From CAJQLB01 sp905479065 (GTDB lineage Bacteria; Bacteroidota; Bacteroidia; Flavobacteriales; Flavobacteriaceae), in assembly GCA_943846735.1 (NCBI GenBank), contig OX044364.1, positions 1,302,001 through 1,366,000 of the forward strand: a stretch of DNA of 64,000 nt. The letters are read 5' to 3'. Below are positions 56,378-64,000 of the stretch, in pieces (the first letter of the stretch is position 1; every line of letters starts with the position of its first letter). A program made the translations under genes and the position numbers. The notes below the pieces were generated by a model. That model saw only the letters and a program-made list of their open reading frames with translations. It did no database searches and was not told the DNA's origin.

Positions 56378-57679
56378 TTATTCATTGATTAATCTATAAA
56401 TCAATATTGCAGCACGTTTAGTTAAATCTTCAATGGTATTTAAATTAACTGTTTCTTCTGGAGTGTGAGCTGCATTACCCATAGCTCCTAATCCGTCCAT
56501 ACAATCGACGTATTGTGCAACAAACGACACATCAGCGGCTCCTCGCTTCAAGGGATCATAAGCAACCACATCAGGATAGCCCAAATCGTTACTCACCTGA
56601 CTAAATTTATCAAGCAAATCTAAATTCCCTTCGGTTGGCCCCATGGCAGGATAACTGTCAATAAATGTCACTTTTGCAGTGGTTTGAGGCAAACTATTTC
56701 TAACAATTGCTCTCATCTTTTCTCGTGCCCTTTCTTTTTGATCTTCTGAAATAAAACGCAGCCCTCCATAGACAACAGCTGACTGTGACACAACATTACT
56801 TTTGCCAAATACATTTCCTTCACTTTGCTGTTGATTGTAATCCACAAGAGTCCCTCCTAACAAAATCCCTGGATTAAATGTTAAAAAATCTTCTCCTTTT
56901 ACCTCTGTATAAAAATTGTTTAATATCCGTGACATTTCAAAAATTGCTCCAGCTCCAATATCATCACTAAATATCTCGGACGAATGAGCACGAACCCCAG
57001 TCACATCAACTCTCCAGTCCGAAGAACCGCGTCGTGCTATTGTAGCATTATCAAAACCTGTCGAATTTTCAAATCCTAAAGCAACGTCACTACGTTTACC
57101 TGCTTCAATGAGATGGTATCTACTCTTCGTTAAGGGCTTTCCCGTGGCCTCCTCGTCTCCGGTAAACGCTGCAATAATTTGGACATTATCAAGAAGATTG
57201 TTTTCGGCAAGTGCTCTGAGAGCAAAAAGAATGATGACATTACCTCCCTTCATATCATTACCTCCCGGAGCATGAGCAATGCTATCATTTATCATTTTAA
57301 ACTCTTGAAATTCACTGTTTTCCTCAAAAACGGTATCCAAATGGCCAATTAATAAAACACGTTTTCCTCTGTCTCCAGATGTTTCAGCAAACAGGTGCCC
57401 TGAGCGATTAACATCAGACATTTCATACCAATTAGATTGAAACCCAATATCTTCAAAAGCTTTACCAAAAACATCCCCAACTTTTTTTACACCCTGGTGA
57501 TTCATCGTTCCACTATTAATATTAACTACATCTTTTAGAAACTGAATGGCCTCTATATTATTTTGTTCAATAGATTTCAAAATCTTTTTTTCAACAGTAT
57601 TTATATTCTGAGCTGGTAGAGTAGCAATTGAAAACAGCACAAACAAAATTCGAATATTAAATTTTAAAAGAAACTTCAT
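56378..57679 (-). CDS. M20-family metallopeptidase, exported (glutamate-carboxypeptidase-like)
   Basis: This 433-residue protein starts with a signal peptide ending near TLPAQ. Zinc-site segments of the M20 family are present: LLIGHLDTVFEEN (His-x-Asp), PGGNDMKGG (Asp), FTGDEEATG (Glu-Glu), and a C-terminal His in GNAAHTPEETV. The RVDVTGVRAHSSEIFS segment lies in the dimerisation domain. It likely cleaves C-terminal glutamate-type or dipeptide substrates in the periplasm. It is downstream of the deiminase-superfamily gene, 54 bases apart. Confidence 0.9.
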   Translation of the reverse strand: MKFLLKFNIRILFVLFSIATLPAQNINTVEKKILKSIEQNNIEAIQFLKDVVNINSGTMNHQGVKKVGDVFGKAFEDIGFQSNWYEMSDVNRSGHLFAETSGDRGKRVLLIGHLDTVFEENSEFQEFKMINDSIAHAPGGNDMKGGNVIILFALRALAENNLLDNVQIIAAFTGDEEATGKPLTKSRYHLIEAGKRSDVALGFENSTGFDNATIARRGSSDWRVDVTGVRAHSSEIFSDDIGAGAIFEMSRILNNFYTEVKGEDFLTFNPGILLGGTLVDYNQQQSEGNVFGKSNVVSQSAVVYGGLRFISEDQKERAREKMRAIVRNSLPQTTAKVTFIDSYPAMGPTEGNLDLLDKFSQVSNDLGYPDVVAYDPLKRGAADVSFVAQYVDCMDGLGAMGNAAHTPEETVNLNTIEDLTKRAAILIYRLINE

Positions 57680-57733
57680 ATTGGTATTATTGTATTAAAA
57701 AATTGATAGTAACTTATTGATTATTATTATAAA

Positions 57734-58648
57734 TTAATCTCTAAATAACGGCATAGTACTGCATCGTAAAAGCCCTTCTTGTTTTGAGATTTCTGCAAAA
57801 GGCACTTCTTCTACTATGAAATCCTGATTTCTTAACCAATTATTCAATCTAGTGAATTTTTCTTCTGAAACAATCACTTTCTCTGAAATAGAAAAAATAT
57901 TACTTTGCATATGATACATTTCATCTTTCGTAATTTGAAACACATTTTGCTCTCCAAAAAAATTTATTAACCAATCGTATTCACTTTTAATTAAGAATCC
58001 ATTTTCATGAATTATGGCCTTATTGGTTCCAATAGGCTGAAAGCAACAATCAAGATGTAATGCATTTTCTTTTGCCTTAGTATTTGACTTCCTAAGCTCA
58101 AATGCTTTAACTTTTTTATGTGGAAATAATTTTTCTATGGCCTTCACAGCCTCTTTGTTAGTTCGTGCAGTTATGTAATTAGCATAATCTGAGCCCGTAT
58201 AATTACCGATAAAAATATAATCATTCCAAGGCATAATGTCACCGCCCTCAATATGACATTTTTCAGGTAAGACAATTCGGTTGTCTTTTGGGATTTGATT
58301 CCACAAATAGTCAATCGCTTGAAATTCTAAATCTCTATCTGGTAATATATTTGCTTTTATTATTTTATTCTCAATTACAAAGGCAATATCTCGGGCAAAA
58401 ATTTGGTTACAATTTTTTATGATATTTGGTCTGTAGACCTTTACATTATACTTTTCAAAAACTTGATTAAGAGCTTCTAATTCTCTCAACATATCCTTTT
58501 CCGTTGGATATGTTCCTGCTTTTAAATGCTCTACAGACTTTGGATCATATGCATGGCTTATTTGAGGAATAGGCCCATTATCAACCGCAGTACCAAGTAC
58601 AACAGATCTCAATCTTGAGGTTTCGTTTGTGATATTTAATTTAATCAT
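57734..58648 (-). CDS. Arginine-deiminase/DDAH-superfamily hydrolase
   Basis: This 304-residue protein has superfamily motifs: QIFARDIAFVI (substrate-binding Asp), HIEGGDIMPWN, ALHLDCCFQPIG with the catalytic His, and the nucleophile Cys in LLRCSTMPL (Cys296, near the end). It should hydrolyse or transfer a guanidino group from arginine or a derivative. The exact activity (deiminase, dimethylaminohydrolase or amidinotransferase) is not settled by sequence alone. It is upstream of the M20 peptidase and downstream of citrate synthase on the same strand. Confidence 0.85.
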   Translation of the reverse strand: MIKLNITNETSRLRSVVLGTAVDNGPIPQISHAYDPKSVEHLKAGTYPTEKDMLRELEALNQVFEKYNVKVYRPNIIKNCNQIFARDIAFVIENKIIKANILPDRDLEFQAIDYLWNQIPKDNRIVLPEKCHIEGGDIMPWNDYIFIGNYTGSDYANYITARTNKEAVKAIEKLFPHKKVKAFELRKSNTKAKENALHLDCCFQPIGTNKAIIHENGFLIKSEYDWLINFFGEQNVFQITKDEMYHMQSNIFSISEKVIVSEEKFTRLNNWLRNQDFIVEEVPFAEISKQEGLLRCSTMPLFRD

Positions 58649-58711
58649 TACTATTTTTGACTTGTATATCTTACTTTAATTGTGTCAATAAAGTCATAAA
58701 AATATCCAAAT

Positions 58712-59998
58712 TTATCGTTTTTCTAAAGGCTTAAATTGTCTGTAGGTTTCTCCAACGTAAAGTTGTCTTGGTCTTCCTATCGGTTCTTTATTTAAACGCA
58801 TTTCACGCCATTGGCCAATCCATCCTGGTAAACGTCCTAAAGCAAACATTACTGTAAACATGTCAAGTGGTATCCCCATGGCTCGGTATATAATTCCTGA
58901 ATAAAAATCTACATTCGGATACAATTTTCTATCGACAAAATATGAATCTTTTAAAGCCTCTTGTTCTAAACCCTTTGCAATATCTAAAATGGGGTCCTCT
59001 ACTCCGAGGTCTTCCAATACTTCGTCAGCAGCTACTTTGATAATTTTTGCTCTAGGATCAAAATTTTTGTATACACGATGACCAAATCCCATAAGTCTAA
59101 ATGGGTCGTTTTTATCTTTGGCTTTTGCCATGTATTTTTTAGTATCACCTCCGTCCTCTTTTATCGCTTCTAACATCTCTAAAACTGCTTGGTTTGCACC
59201 ACCATGTAATGGCCCCCAAAGAGCCGAAATCCCTGCTGACAAAGACGCAAATAATCCAGCGTGTGACGACCCTACAATTCGAACGGTTGAGGTAGAACAA
59301 TTTTGCTCATGATCAGCATGTAAGATTAATAATTTATTTAATGCATTTACTATAATAGGGTTTTGTTGGTATTCTTCATTTGGTTTTTTAAACATCATTT
59401 TCAAGACATTTTGAACATAACCTAAATTATTATCTCCATAATCTAAAGGCAGTCCCTCTTTTTTTCGTAAAGTCCAAGCAACCAATACGGGAAATTTACC
59501 TAAAATTCTGACAACAGATTTATACATATCTTCTTCTGAGTCAACATTGACTGAAGTAGGATTAAATGCTGTCAAAGCACTCGTTAATGACGACAACACC
59601 CCCATCGGATGAGCTGATTTTGGAAAAGCATCTACAATTTTACGGATGTCATCATCTACAATTGACTTTGATTTAATATCAGCATGAAACTTATCGAATT
59701 CCTCTTTTGTTGGTAATTCTCCGAAAATTAAAAGATAAGCAACCTCTAAAAAGTTTGCTTTCTCAGCAAGTTCTTCAATTGAATAACCTCGGTATCTCAA
59801 AATTCCTTTTTCACCATCTAAAAACGTGATTCCACTTTTACAAGACCCGGTATTTTTAAATCCTGGATCAATCGTTGTAACTCCTCCTGTTGTTGCCCTT
59901 AAGGCATTAATATTTATAGCAACTTCATTCTCTGTTCCGGTGGATAATGGAAATTCGTATTTCTGCCCATTTACTTCTAACGTCGCTTTTTTTGTCAT
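58712..59998 (-). CDS. gltA: Citrate synthase
   Basis: This 428-residue hexameric-type citrate synthase has GDGEKGILRYRGYSIEELA-like text (LDGEKGILRYRGY), HADHEQNCSTSTVR with the catalytic His, GFGHRVYKNFDPRA with the second His and PNVDFYSGIIYRAMG with the catalytic Asp. It joins acetyl-CoA with oxaloacetate in the TCA cycle. The N-terminal extension TKKATLEVNGQKYEFPLSTG is the common type II form. An inverted repeat GTTGC-N5-GCAAC (60026-60040) lies 28 bases before its start. Confidence 0.97.
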   Translation of the reverse strand: MTKKATLEVNGQKYEFPLSTGTENEVAININALRATTGGVTTIDPGFKNTGSCKSGITFLDGEKGILRYRGYSIEELAEKANFLEVAYLLIFGELPTKEEFDKFHADIKSKSIVDDDIRKIVDAFPKSAHPMGVLSSLTSALTAFNPTSVNVDSEEDMYKSVVRILGKFPVLVAWTLRKKEGLPLDYGDNNLGYVQNVLKMMFKKPNEEYQQNPIIVNALNKLLILHADHEQNCSTSTVRIVGSSHAGLFASLSAGISALWGPLHGGANQAVLEMLEAIKEDGGDTKKYMAKAKDKNDPFRLMGFGHRVYKNFDPRAKIIKVAADEVLEDLGVEDPILDIAKGLEQEALKDSYFVDRKLYPNVDFYSGIIYRAMGIPLDMFTVMFALGRLPGWIGQWREMRLNKEPIGRPRQLYVGETYRQFKPLEKR

Positions 59999-60025
59999 AT
60001 TCTTATAAAATTTTTTGATGTATTT

Positions 60026-60040
60026 GTTGCCAATAGCAAC
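60026..60040. other. Small inverted repeat in the citrate synthase leader
   Basis: GTTGC, CAATA, GCAAC form a 5-bp hairpin, followed directly by the 8-base palindrome TTCGCGAA at 60041-60048. Both lie in the 5' region of gltA (leftward), between it and the enolase terminator. Its role is unknown. Confidence 0.3.
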
Positions 60041-60123
60041 TTCGCGAAATTACTAAATATCTCACGATTTTTAAAGCAATAAACAAAAGGATTTAATGAT
60101 ATAATTGATGATTAAAAAATGAC

Positions 60124-60160
60124 AAAAAAAAAGTCATTATCAGAGATAATGACTTTTTTT
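60124..60160. terminator. Intrinsic terminator after enolase
   Basis: The sequence A-run, AAGTCATTATC, loop AGA, GATAATGACTT and T-run forms a stem of about 18 pairs including the A/T flanks. It lies 15 bases after the enolase stop (minus strand) and separates it from citrate synthase. Confidence 0.88.
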
Positions 60161-60174
60161 CAATAAAATTATAA

Positions 60175-61467
60175 CTATTTTATCTTAAACGCTTTTTGCT
60201 TTGGAAAATAAGCTATCTCACCTAACTCCTCTTCAATTCTTAACAACTGATTGTATTTAGCCATACGATCGCTTCTTGAAGCAGATCCTGTTTTTATTTG
60301 CCCTGTATTTAAAGCAACAGCCAAATCGGCAATGGTATTATCTTCTGTTTCACCTGAACGGTGTGACATTACAGAGGTATATCCTGCGTTATGCGCCATA
60401 TTAACAGCTGCAATTGTCTCAGTTAAGGTTCCTATTTGATTAACTTTTATTAAAATTGAATTTGCGATTCCATTGTTAATACCTCGAGATAATCGTTCTA
60501 CATTAGTTACAAATAAATCATCTCCAACAAGCTGTACCTTATCTCCAATGCGTTCAGTCAAGTACTGCCACCCTTCCCAATCATTCTCATCCATCCCATC
60601 TTCAATCGAAATAATTGGATACTTTTGACTTAGCTCTGCCAAATAATCTGCTTGCTCCTTACTTGTTCGAATCTTTCCAGTATCTCCTTCAAATTTCGTA
60701 TAAACGTATTTACCGTCTTCAAAAAATTCAGCAGCCGCACAATCTAAGGCAATCATAATGTCGTCTCCTAATTTATAACCCGCTTGAGTCACAGCTTTTG
60801 CAATGGTTTCTAAAGCATCCTCGGTTCCTCCTTCGAGGTTTGGAGCAAATCCACCTTCATCTCCAACAGCAGTACTCAGACCTCTTTCATGCAAGACGTT
60901 TTTCAGATGATGAAATATTTCTGTTCCCATTTGCAAAGCATGGGTAAAACTGTTTGCTTTTACTGGCATGATCATAAACTCTTGAAAAGCAATAGGAGCG
61001 TCACTATGGGAACCCCCATTTATAATATTCATCATGGGAACTGGTAATGTATTCGCTGAAACACCCCCTACATACCTGTATAGCGGCATTCCAAGCTCAT
61101 TAGCAGCAGCTTTGGCAGTAGCTAATGAAACTCCTAAAATAGCATTAGCACCCAATGTTGACTTATTATCTGTACCATCCAAATCAATCATAATTTGATC
61201 AATTAGATTTTGTTCGAAAACTGAAACGCCCAAAAGTTCTTGAGCGATGATAGTATTCACATTTTTTACTGCTTTCAGAACTCCTTTACCAAGATATACA
61301 TCACCACCGTCACGCAATTCAACCGCCTCATGTTCACCAGTTGATGCTCCAGATGGAACCGCAGCTCTACCCATAAAACCACTTTCAGTTGTAACGTCTA
61401 CTTCGACAGTTGGATTACCTCTAGAGTCAAAAATTTGTCTCGCACATATATCAATTATTACACTCAT
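60175..61467 (-). CDS. eno: Enolase (phosphopyruvate hydratase)
   Basis: This 430-residue enzyme has DSRGNPTVEVDV, AVPSGASTGEHEAVELRD, DEGGFAPN, ISIEDGMDENDW, LVGDDLFVTN, SHRSGETEDNTIADLAV and IKTGSASRSDRMAKYNQLLRIEE (partly quoted). These hold the magnesium and catalytic residues. It converts 2-phosphoglycerate to phosphoenolpyruvate in glycolysis. A terminator follows it, and a TAAATTTG box lies 23 bases upstream. Confidence 0.98.
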   Translation of the reverse strand: MSVIIDICARQIFDSRGNPTVEVDVTTESGFMGRAAVPSGASTGEHEAVELRDGGDVYLGKGVLKAVKNVNTIIAQELLGVSVFEQNLIDQIMIDLDGTDNKSTLGANAILGVSLATAKAAANELGMPLYRYVGGVSANTLPVPMMNIINGGSHSDAPIAFQEFMIMPVKANSFTHALQMGTEIFHHLKNVLHERGLSTAVGDEGGFAPNLEGGTEDALETIAKAVTQAGYKLGDDIMIALDCAAAEFFEDGKYVYTKFEGDTGKIRTSKEQADYLAELSQKYPIISIEDGMDENDWEGWQYLTERIGDKVQLVGDDLFVTNVERLSRGINNGIANSILIKVNQIGTLTETIAAVNMAHNAGYTSVMSHRSGETEDNTIADLAVALNTGQIKTGSASRSDRMAKYNQLLRIEEELGEIAYFPKQKAFKIK

Positions 61468-61489
61468 TTCTTTTGTTTTAATTTGTCTT

Positions 61490-61497
61490 CAAATTTA
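61490..61497 (-). promoter_or_regulatory. -7 promoter element for eno
   Basis: The minus strand reads TAAATTTG, a full TAnnTTTG 23 bases before the enolase ATG. The nearest TTTG is 23 bases further up, longer than usual. Confidence 0.45.
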
Positions 61498-61612
61498 GTA
61501 AAATGTCTTTCCATAACTCACAAATCAATGTATTATTACGGTATATTTATTCGCAAACGTTTTAGTATCACAAAAAAGACAACAGAATACAACCTCAAGT
61601 GAGTAATGTGCA

Positions 61613-62716
61613 TTAACTATCTTTAATATTTTGAATAAATTGATCGAACAAGTACCAAGAATCATGAGGGCCAGGACTAGCCTCTGGGTGATATTGCACA
61701 CTAAAGCAGTTTTTGTGAATCATGGCTAATCCAGCAACTGTATGGTCATTCAAATGTACATGAGTAATCTCTATATCTGGATGCGCTTCAGCCTCTTCTT
61801 TGTTTACAGCAAAACCATGGTTTTGAGAAGTAATTTCACCTTTACCACTTTTTAAATTTTTTACAGGATGATTAATTCCTCGATGCCCATTATGCATTTT
61901 ATATGTTGAAATACCGTTTGCAAGTGCAATGACTTGATGACCAAGACAAATTCCAAACAAAGGTAAATTTCTCTTTATAACTTCCTTAGCTACCAATTGT
62001 GCCTCAACCAATGGTTTAGGATCCCCTGGTCCATTAGAAAGAAAATACCCGTCTGGTTCAAATTCAGCCATCGTCTCAAATGCTGCATTGTATGGAAAAA
62101 CTTTGATATATACGTCCCTCTCTGCAAGGTGTCTTAAAATATTTTTTTTAATACCTATATCTAAGGCTGCTACCTTGTAAGTAGCCTCTTTATTACCATA
62201 AAAATAAGGTTCTTTAGTAGACACTGCAGAGGCTAATTCTAACCCTTCCATTTTAGGAAACTCGGAAAGCTGTGATTTAAGAGTTTCTATATTATCCAAA
62301 TCAGTAGAAATAACGGCGTTCATGGCACCGTTGTCCCTAATGTAACTCACCAGTGCTCTCGTATCCACATCTGATATTCCAAATAAATCGTGTTGCTCAA
62401 AAAAATGCTTTAATGAGTTGTCAGCAGCTTCTCTTGAGTAATTAAAACTAAAATTTTTACAAATCAAGCCAGATATTTTAATCGAATTTGATTCGACTTC
62501 ATTTTTATTAACACCATAATTACCAATATGCGCATTCGTGGTAACCATAAGTTGGCCAAAATAAGAAGGATCAGTAAAAATTTCTTGGTAACCAGTCATT
62601 CCTGTATTGAAACATACCTCGCCAAAAGCAGTTCCATCATCTCCAATAGCTTTTCCGTAGAAAATTGTCCCATCATCCAATAAAATAAAGGCCTTTTTTC
62701 GTGACTGGTATTTCAT
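61613..62716 (-). CDS. carA: Carbamoyl-phosphate synthase small subunit
   Basis: This 367-residue protein (from MKYQSRKKAF) is the glutamine amidotransferase subunit. It has the N-terminal TGMTGYQEIFTDPSY, the GATase nucleophile FGICLGHQVIALA, HRGINHPVKNL and the His-Glu pair in VQYHPEASPGP. It gives ammonia to the large subunit for carbamoyl phosphate. The chosen start is seven codons inside the longest frame, because a -7 box (62737-62744) overlaps the upstream part. Confidence 0.97.
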   Translation of the reverse strand: MKYQSRKKAFILLDDGTIFYGKAIGDDGTAFGEVCFNTGMTGYQEIFTDPSYFGQLMVTTNAHIGNYGVNKNEVESNSIKISGLICKNFSFNYSREAADNSLKHFFEQHDLFGISDVDTRALVSYIRDNGAMNAVISTDLDNIETLKSQLSEFPKMEGLELASAVSTKEPYFYGNKEATYKVAALDIGIKKNILRHLAERDVYIKVFPYNAAFETMAEFEPDGYFLSNGPGDPKPLVEAQLVAKEVIKRNLPLFGICLGHQVIALANGISTYKMHNGHRGINHPVKNLKSGKGEITSQNHGFAVNKEEAEAHPDIEITHVHLNDHTVAGLAMIHKNCFSVQYHPEASPGPHDSWYLFDQFIQNIKDS

Positions 62717-62736
62717 AATTTTCAAATAAAGTTTCA

Positions 62737-62744
62737 CAAAAATA
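62737..62744 (-). promoter_or_regulatory. -7 promoter element for carA
   Basis: The minus strand reads TATTTTTG, a TAnnTTTG match 20 bases before the chosen carA ATG. No clear -33 TTG was found. Confidence 0.4.
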
Positions 62745-62961
62745 ATTTATAGAACTTTAATTATCGCCATTTATTTAAAAAAAGATGACAAGTAATTAAC
62801 GCCTTTTAAACAATTTTAAAAAAAAATTGTATCAAGTGAACTTTTTAAGTCTTAAGTATTTGAAAATGATAACCGAAATTATTTTTAGGCTATTAGTTAA
62901 ATTTCACAATTATAACCTTGTGTATTGAACAAATTTATCGCTAATCTCAAAAGATCACACA

Positions 62962-63660
62962 TCAATTTGAGAACGCATAGGTCAGAATACGATTGACATC
63001 TGTGCTATTTTTGAAAGATAGATTATTTGTTTTTGCAAACACTTGGGCAGTGTTCGCTTGATTTGGGGATAATAATTTTAAAATATCTTTCTTTCTTAAT
63101 TTAATCGATCTAATAGATGCGCCTTCTTTAACAAAATAAGACTCCTTCTTTATATTTTTATCAGAATATCTATTTAACATCGGATTTGGAGACCCCTTTA
63201 CAAACTGTATAGAAAAGCCTTTAAGTAAGGATATCTTTCCAGATTCATAAATGATTTCAAAAATACGATTAGTTGTATTGTAGTAGTAATTTTTGAATCT
63301 ACGATCACGAATTACAAATCTGTCAATATTATTGATGTTAAAACTAAAAATCGAATCTTCTGAAATTTTTGATTCAAATCTATTGAATTGAATATTTAAA
63401 TTAATATTCTTTAAAGAAAATTTCTGTTGATCTGATGTGTGTATTATTGTACGATTATTCCAATCATCAAACAGATAAACTGAACCTTCAGGTTTTTTAA
63501 CAGGATTTACAAATGACGCACTAGACTTTCCGTAAGATCGAGACGAACTAGAAACATTGAGAATCTGTGATCCATTATTTTCTACATTGTTATTATTATT
63601 TTGCGCAAAAGACACACTGATCAGCAGGACATTGATACAAATCAAAATATGTTTCTTCAT
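62962..63660 (-). CDS. Secreted protein of unknown function (tandem paralogue)
   Basis: This 232-residue protein from MKKHILICIN has a signal peptide ending near SFAQ, then Asn-rich text. I chose the third methionine of the longest frame because it gives a standard signal peptide. Residues 70-150 carry phrases such as NGSQILNVSSSSRSYGKSSASFV, and VIRDRRFKNYYYNTTNRIFEIIYESG. The last 60 residues resemble the C terminus of the next gene upstream. I do not recognise a family. It lies just downstream of carA on the opposite side of a 245-base gap. Confidence 0.65.
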   Translation of the reverse strand: MKKHILICINVLLISVSFAQNNNNNVENNGSQILNVSSSSRSYGKSSASFVNPVKKPEGSVYLFDDWNNRTIIHTSDQQKFSLKNINLNIQFNRFESKISEDSIFSFNINNIDRFVIRDRRFKNYYYNTTNRIFEIIYESGKISLLKGFSIQFVKGSPNPMLNRYSDKNIKKESYFVKEGASIRSIKLRKKDILKLLSPNQANTAQVFAKTNNLSFKNSTDVNRILTYAFSN

Positions 63661-63822
63661 AATTACCATTTTTAAACTGTTTAAATTGAAAGAAGCTACA
63701 AACTTTATGCCACGCCTGTTAATAGTTCGAATGACACTGACCATATAAAGGCTCCGTTATCAAGAATGATTTAGGATACGCTAATAACTTTAGTTAAGAG
63801 ATGAATCTTTTGTGTTAGCTTA

Positions 63823-64000
63823 TTACTTTTGCCCAAGACTATAATCGAGAATCTTTACGACGTCTTCCTCTCGCTTGAAAGACAATTTGTTAGATTTGAC
63901 ATAACGTAAGACTTCTTCTGAACCTGTTTCCTTTTTGTTTAGTAATTTGAGGATCTTATTTTTCTTCATAATGAAGGTGTTAATTCCTGAATCATCTTTT
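63823..64000 (-). CDS. C-terminal part of a related unknown protein (cut by window edge)
   Basis: The complement encodes the last 59 residues of a protein: DDSGINTFIMKKNKILKLLN, then LRYVKSNKLSFKRE and DVVKILDYSLGQK, then a stop. This aligns with the end of the neighbouring gene (IRSIKLRKKDILKLL, AKTNNLSFKNS, DVNRILTYAFSN). The gene therefore seems a tandem duplicate. Its start lies beyond the window. It is 162 bases upstream of the neighbour's chosen start. Confidence 0.7.
   Translation of the reverse strand, partial: KDDSGINTFIMKKNKILKLLNKKETGSEEVLRYVKSNKLSFKREEDVVKILDYSLGQK

Noticed and set aside
52824..57679. Genomic island bounded by direct repeats
   Set aside because: I found no matching repeats or mobile genes at the edges; only gene order hints at insertion, so it is reported as a comparison to make and not as a mobile element.

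Overview
The window comes from a chromosome of a flavobacterium (Bacteroidota, probably family Flavobacteriaceae and probably marine). This rests on AT-rich DNA, promoters of the Bacteroidota type (TTG, 19-20 bases, TAnnTTTG), a block of type IX secretion and gliding genes (porV, porU, gldJ), a rRNA operon with tRNA-Ile and tRNA-Ala in the spacer, tRNA genes without an encoded CCA, and two sodium/proton antiporters (NhaD and NhaC types). Almost everything is chromosomal housekeeping. I saw no insertion sequence, phage, CRISPR array or integrase.

Layout. 1-3.4 kb: start of mraZ (leftward) with a three-copy MraZ operator, then alpha/beta hydrolase, engB and a MlaE/MlaF lipid transporter pair. 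3.4-8.4 kb: a tightly overlapping leftward run (peptidase M28, SDR reductase, SprT-like, GDP-mannose pyrophosphorylase, DUF389 membrane protein). 8.5-12.5 kb: an AraC-type regulator with a degenerate cyclase-like front half, pyruvate dehydrogenase E2 and E1-alpha, cytidine deaminase. 12.5-21 kb: porV-porU leftward, gldJ-murF rightward. 21-32.4 kb: AlkB-like monooxygenase, two tRNA-Val genes, folC, a TonB-ExbD-ExbB set, NhaD, glutamate dehydrogenase, anmK, acyl-CoA dehydrogenase and an AsmA-like protein. 32.4-37.9 kb: a complete leftward rRNA operon (16S, tRNA-Ile, tRNA-Ala, 23S, 5S) with two tandem promoters and a terminator. 37.9-49.2 kb: putative porin, rnhB, a large beta-propeller lipoprotein, DUF819 protein, an aldo/keto reductase-NhaC-TIGR04076 operon, argS. 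49.6-56.3 kb: TPR histidine kinase, ctlX, then the accessory part of the window: a six-helix membrane protein diverging from a sulfite-dehydrogenase-like molybdoenzyme, its membrane-anchored monohaem cytochrome c and a sterol-desaturase-family hydroxylase. 56.3-64 kb: M20 peptidase, an arginine-deiminase-superfamily hydrolase, citrate synthase, enolase, carA and two related secreted proteins of unknown function, the last cut by the window edge.

How the parts work together. PDH E1/E2, citrate synthase, enolase and glutamate dehydrogenase serve central carbon and nitrogen metabolism. PorV, PorU and GldJ belong to outer-membrane export and gliding. ExbB/ExbD/TonB energise outer-membrane receptors. 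The sulfite-dehydrogenase-like enzyme carries a Tat signal and would pass electrons to the adjacent haem protein at the outer face of the inner membrane. The most unusual regulatory DNA is a 38-bp near-perfect palindrome between that enzyme and the divergent six-helix membrane protein. No clearly new defence or mobile system is visible; the best candidates for undescribed biology are this redox module with its operator, the cyclase-like/AraC fusion, the AKR-NhaC-TIGR04076 operon and the tandem secreted paralogues at the right edge.
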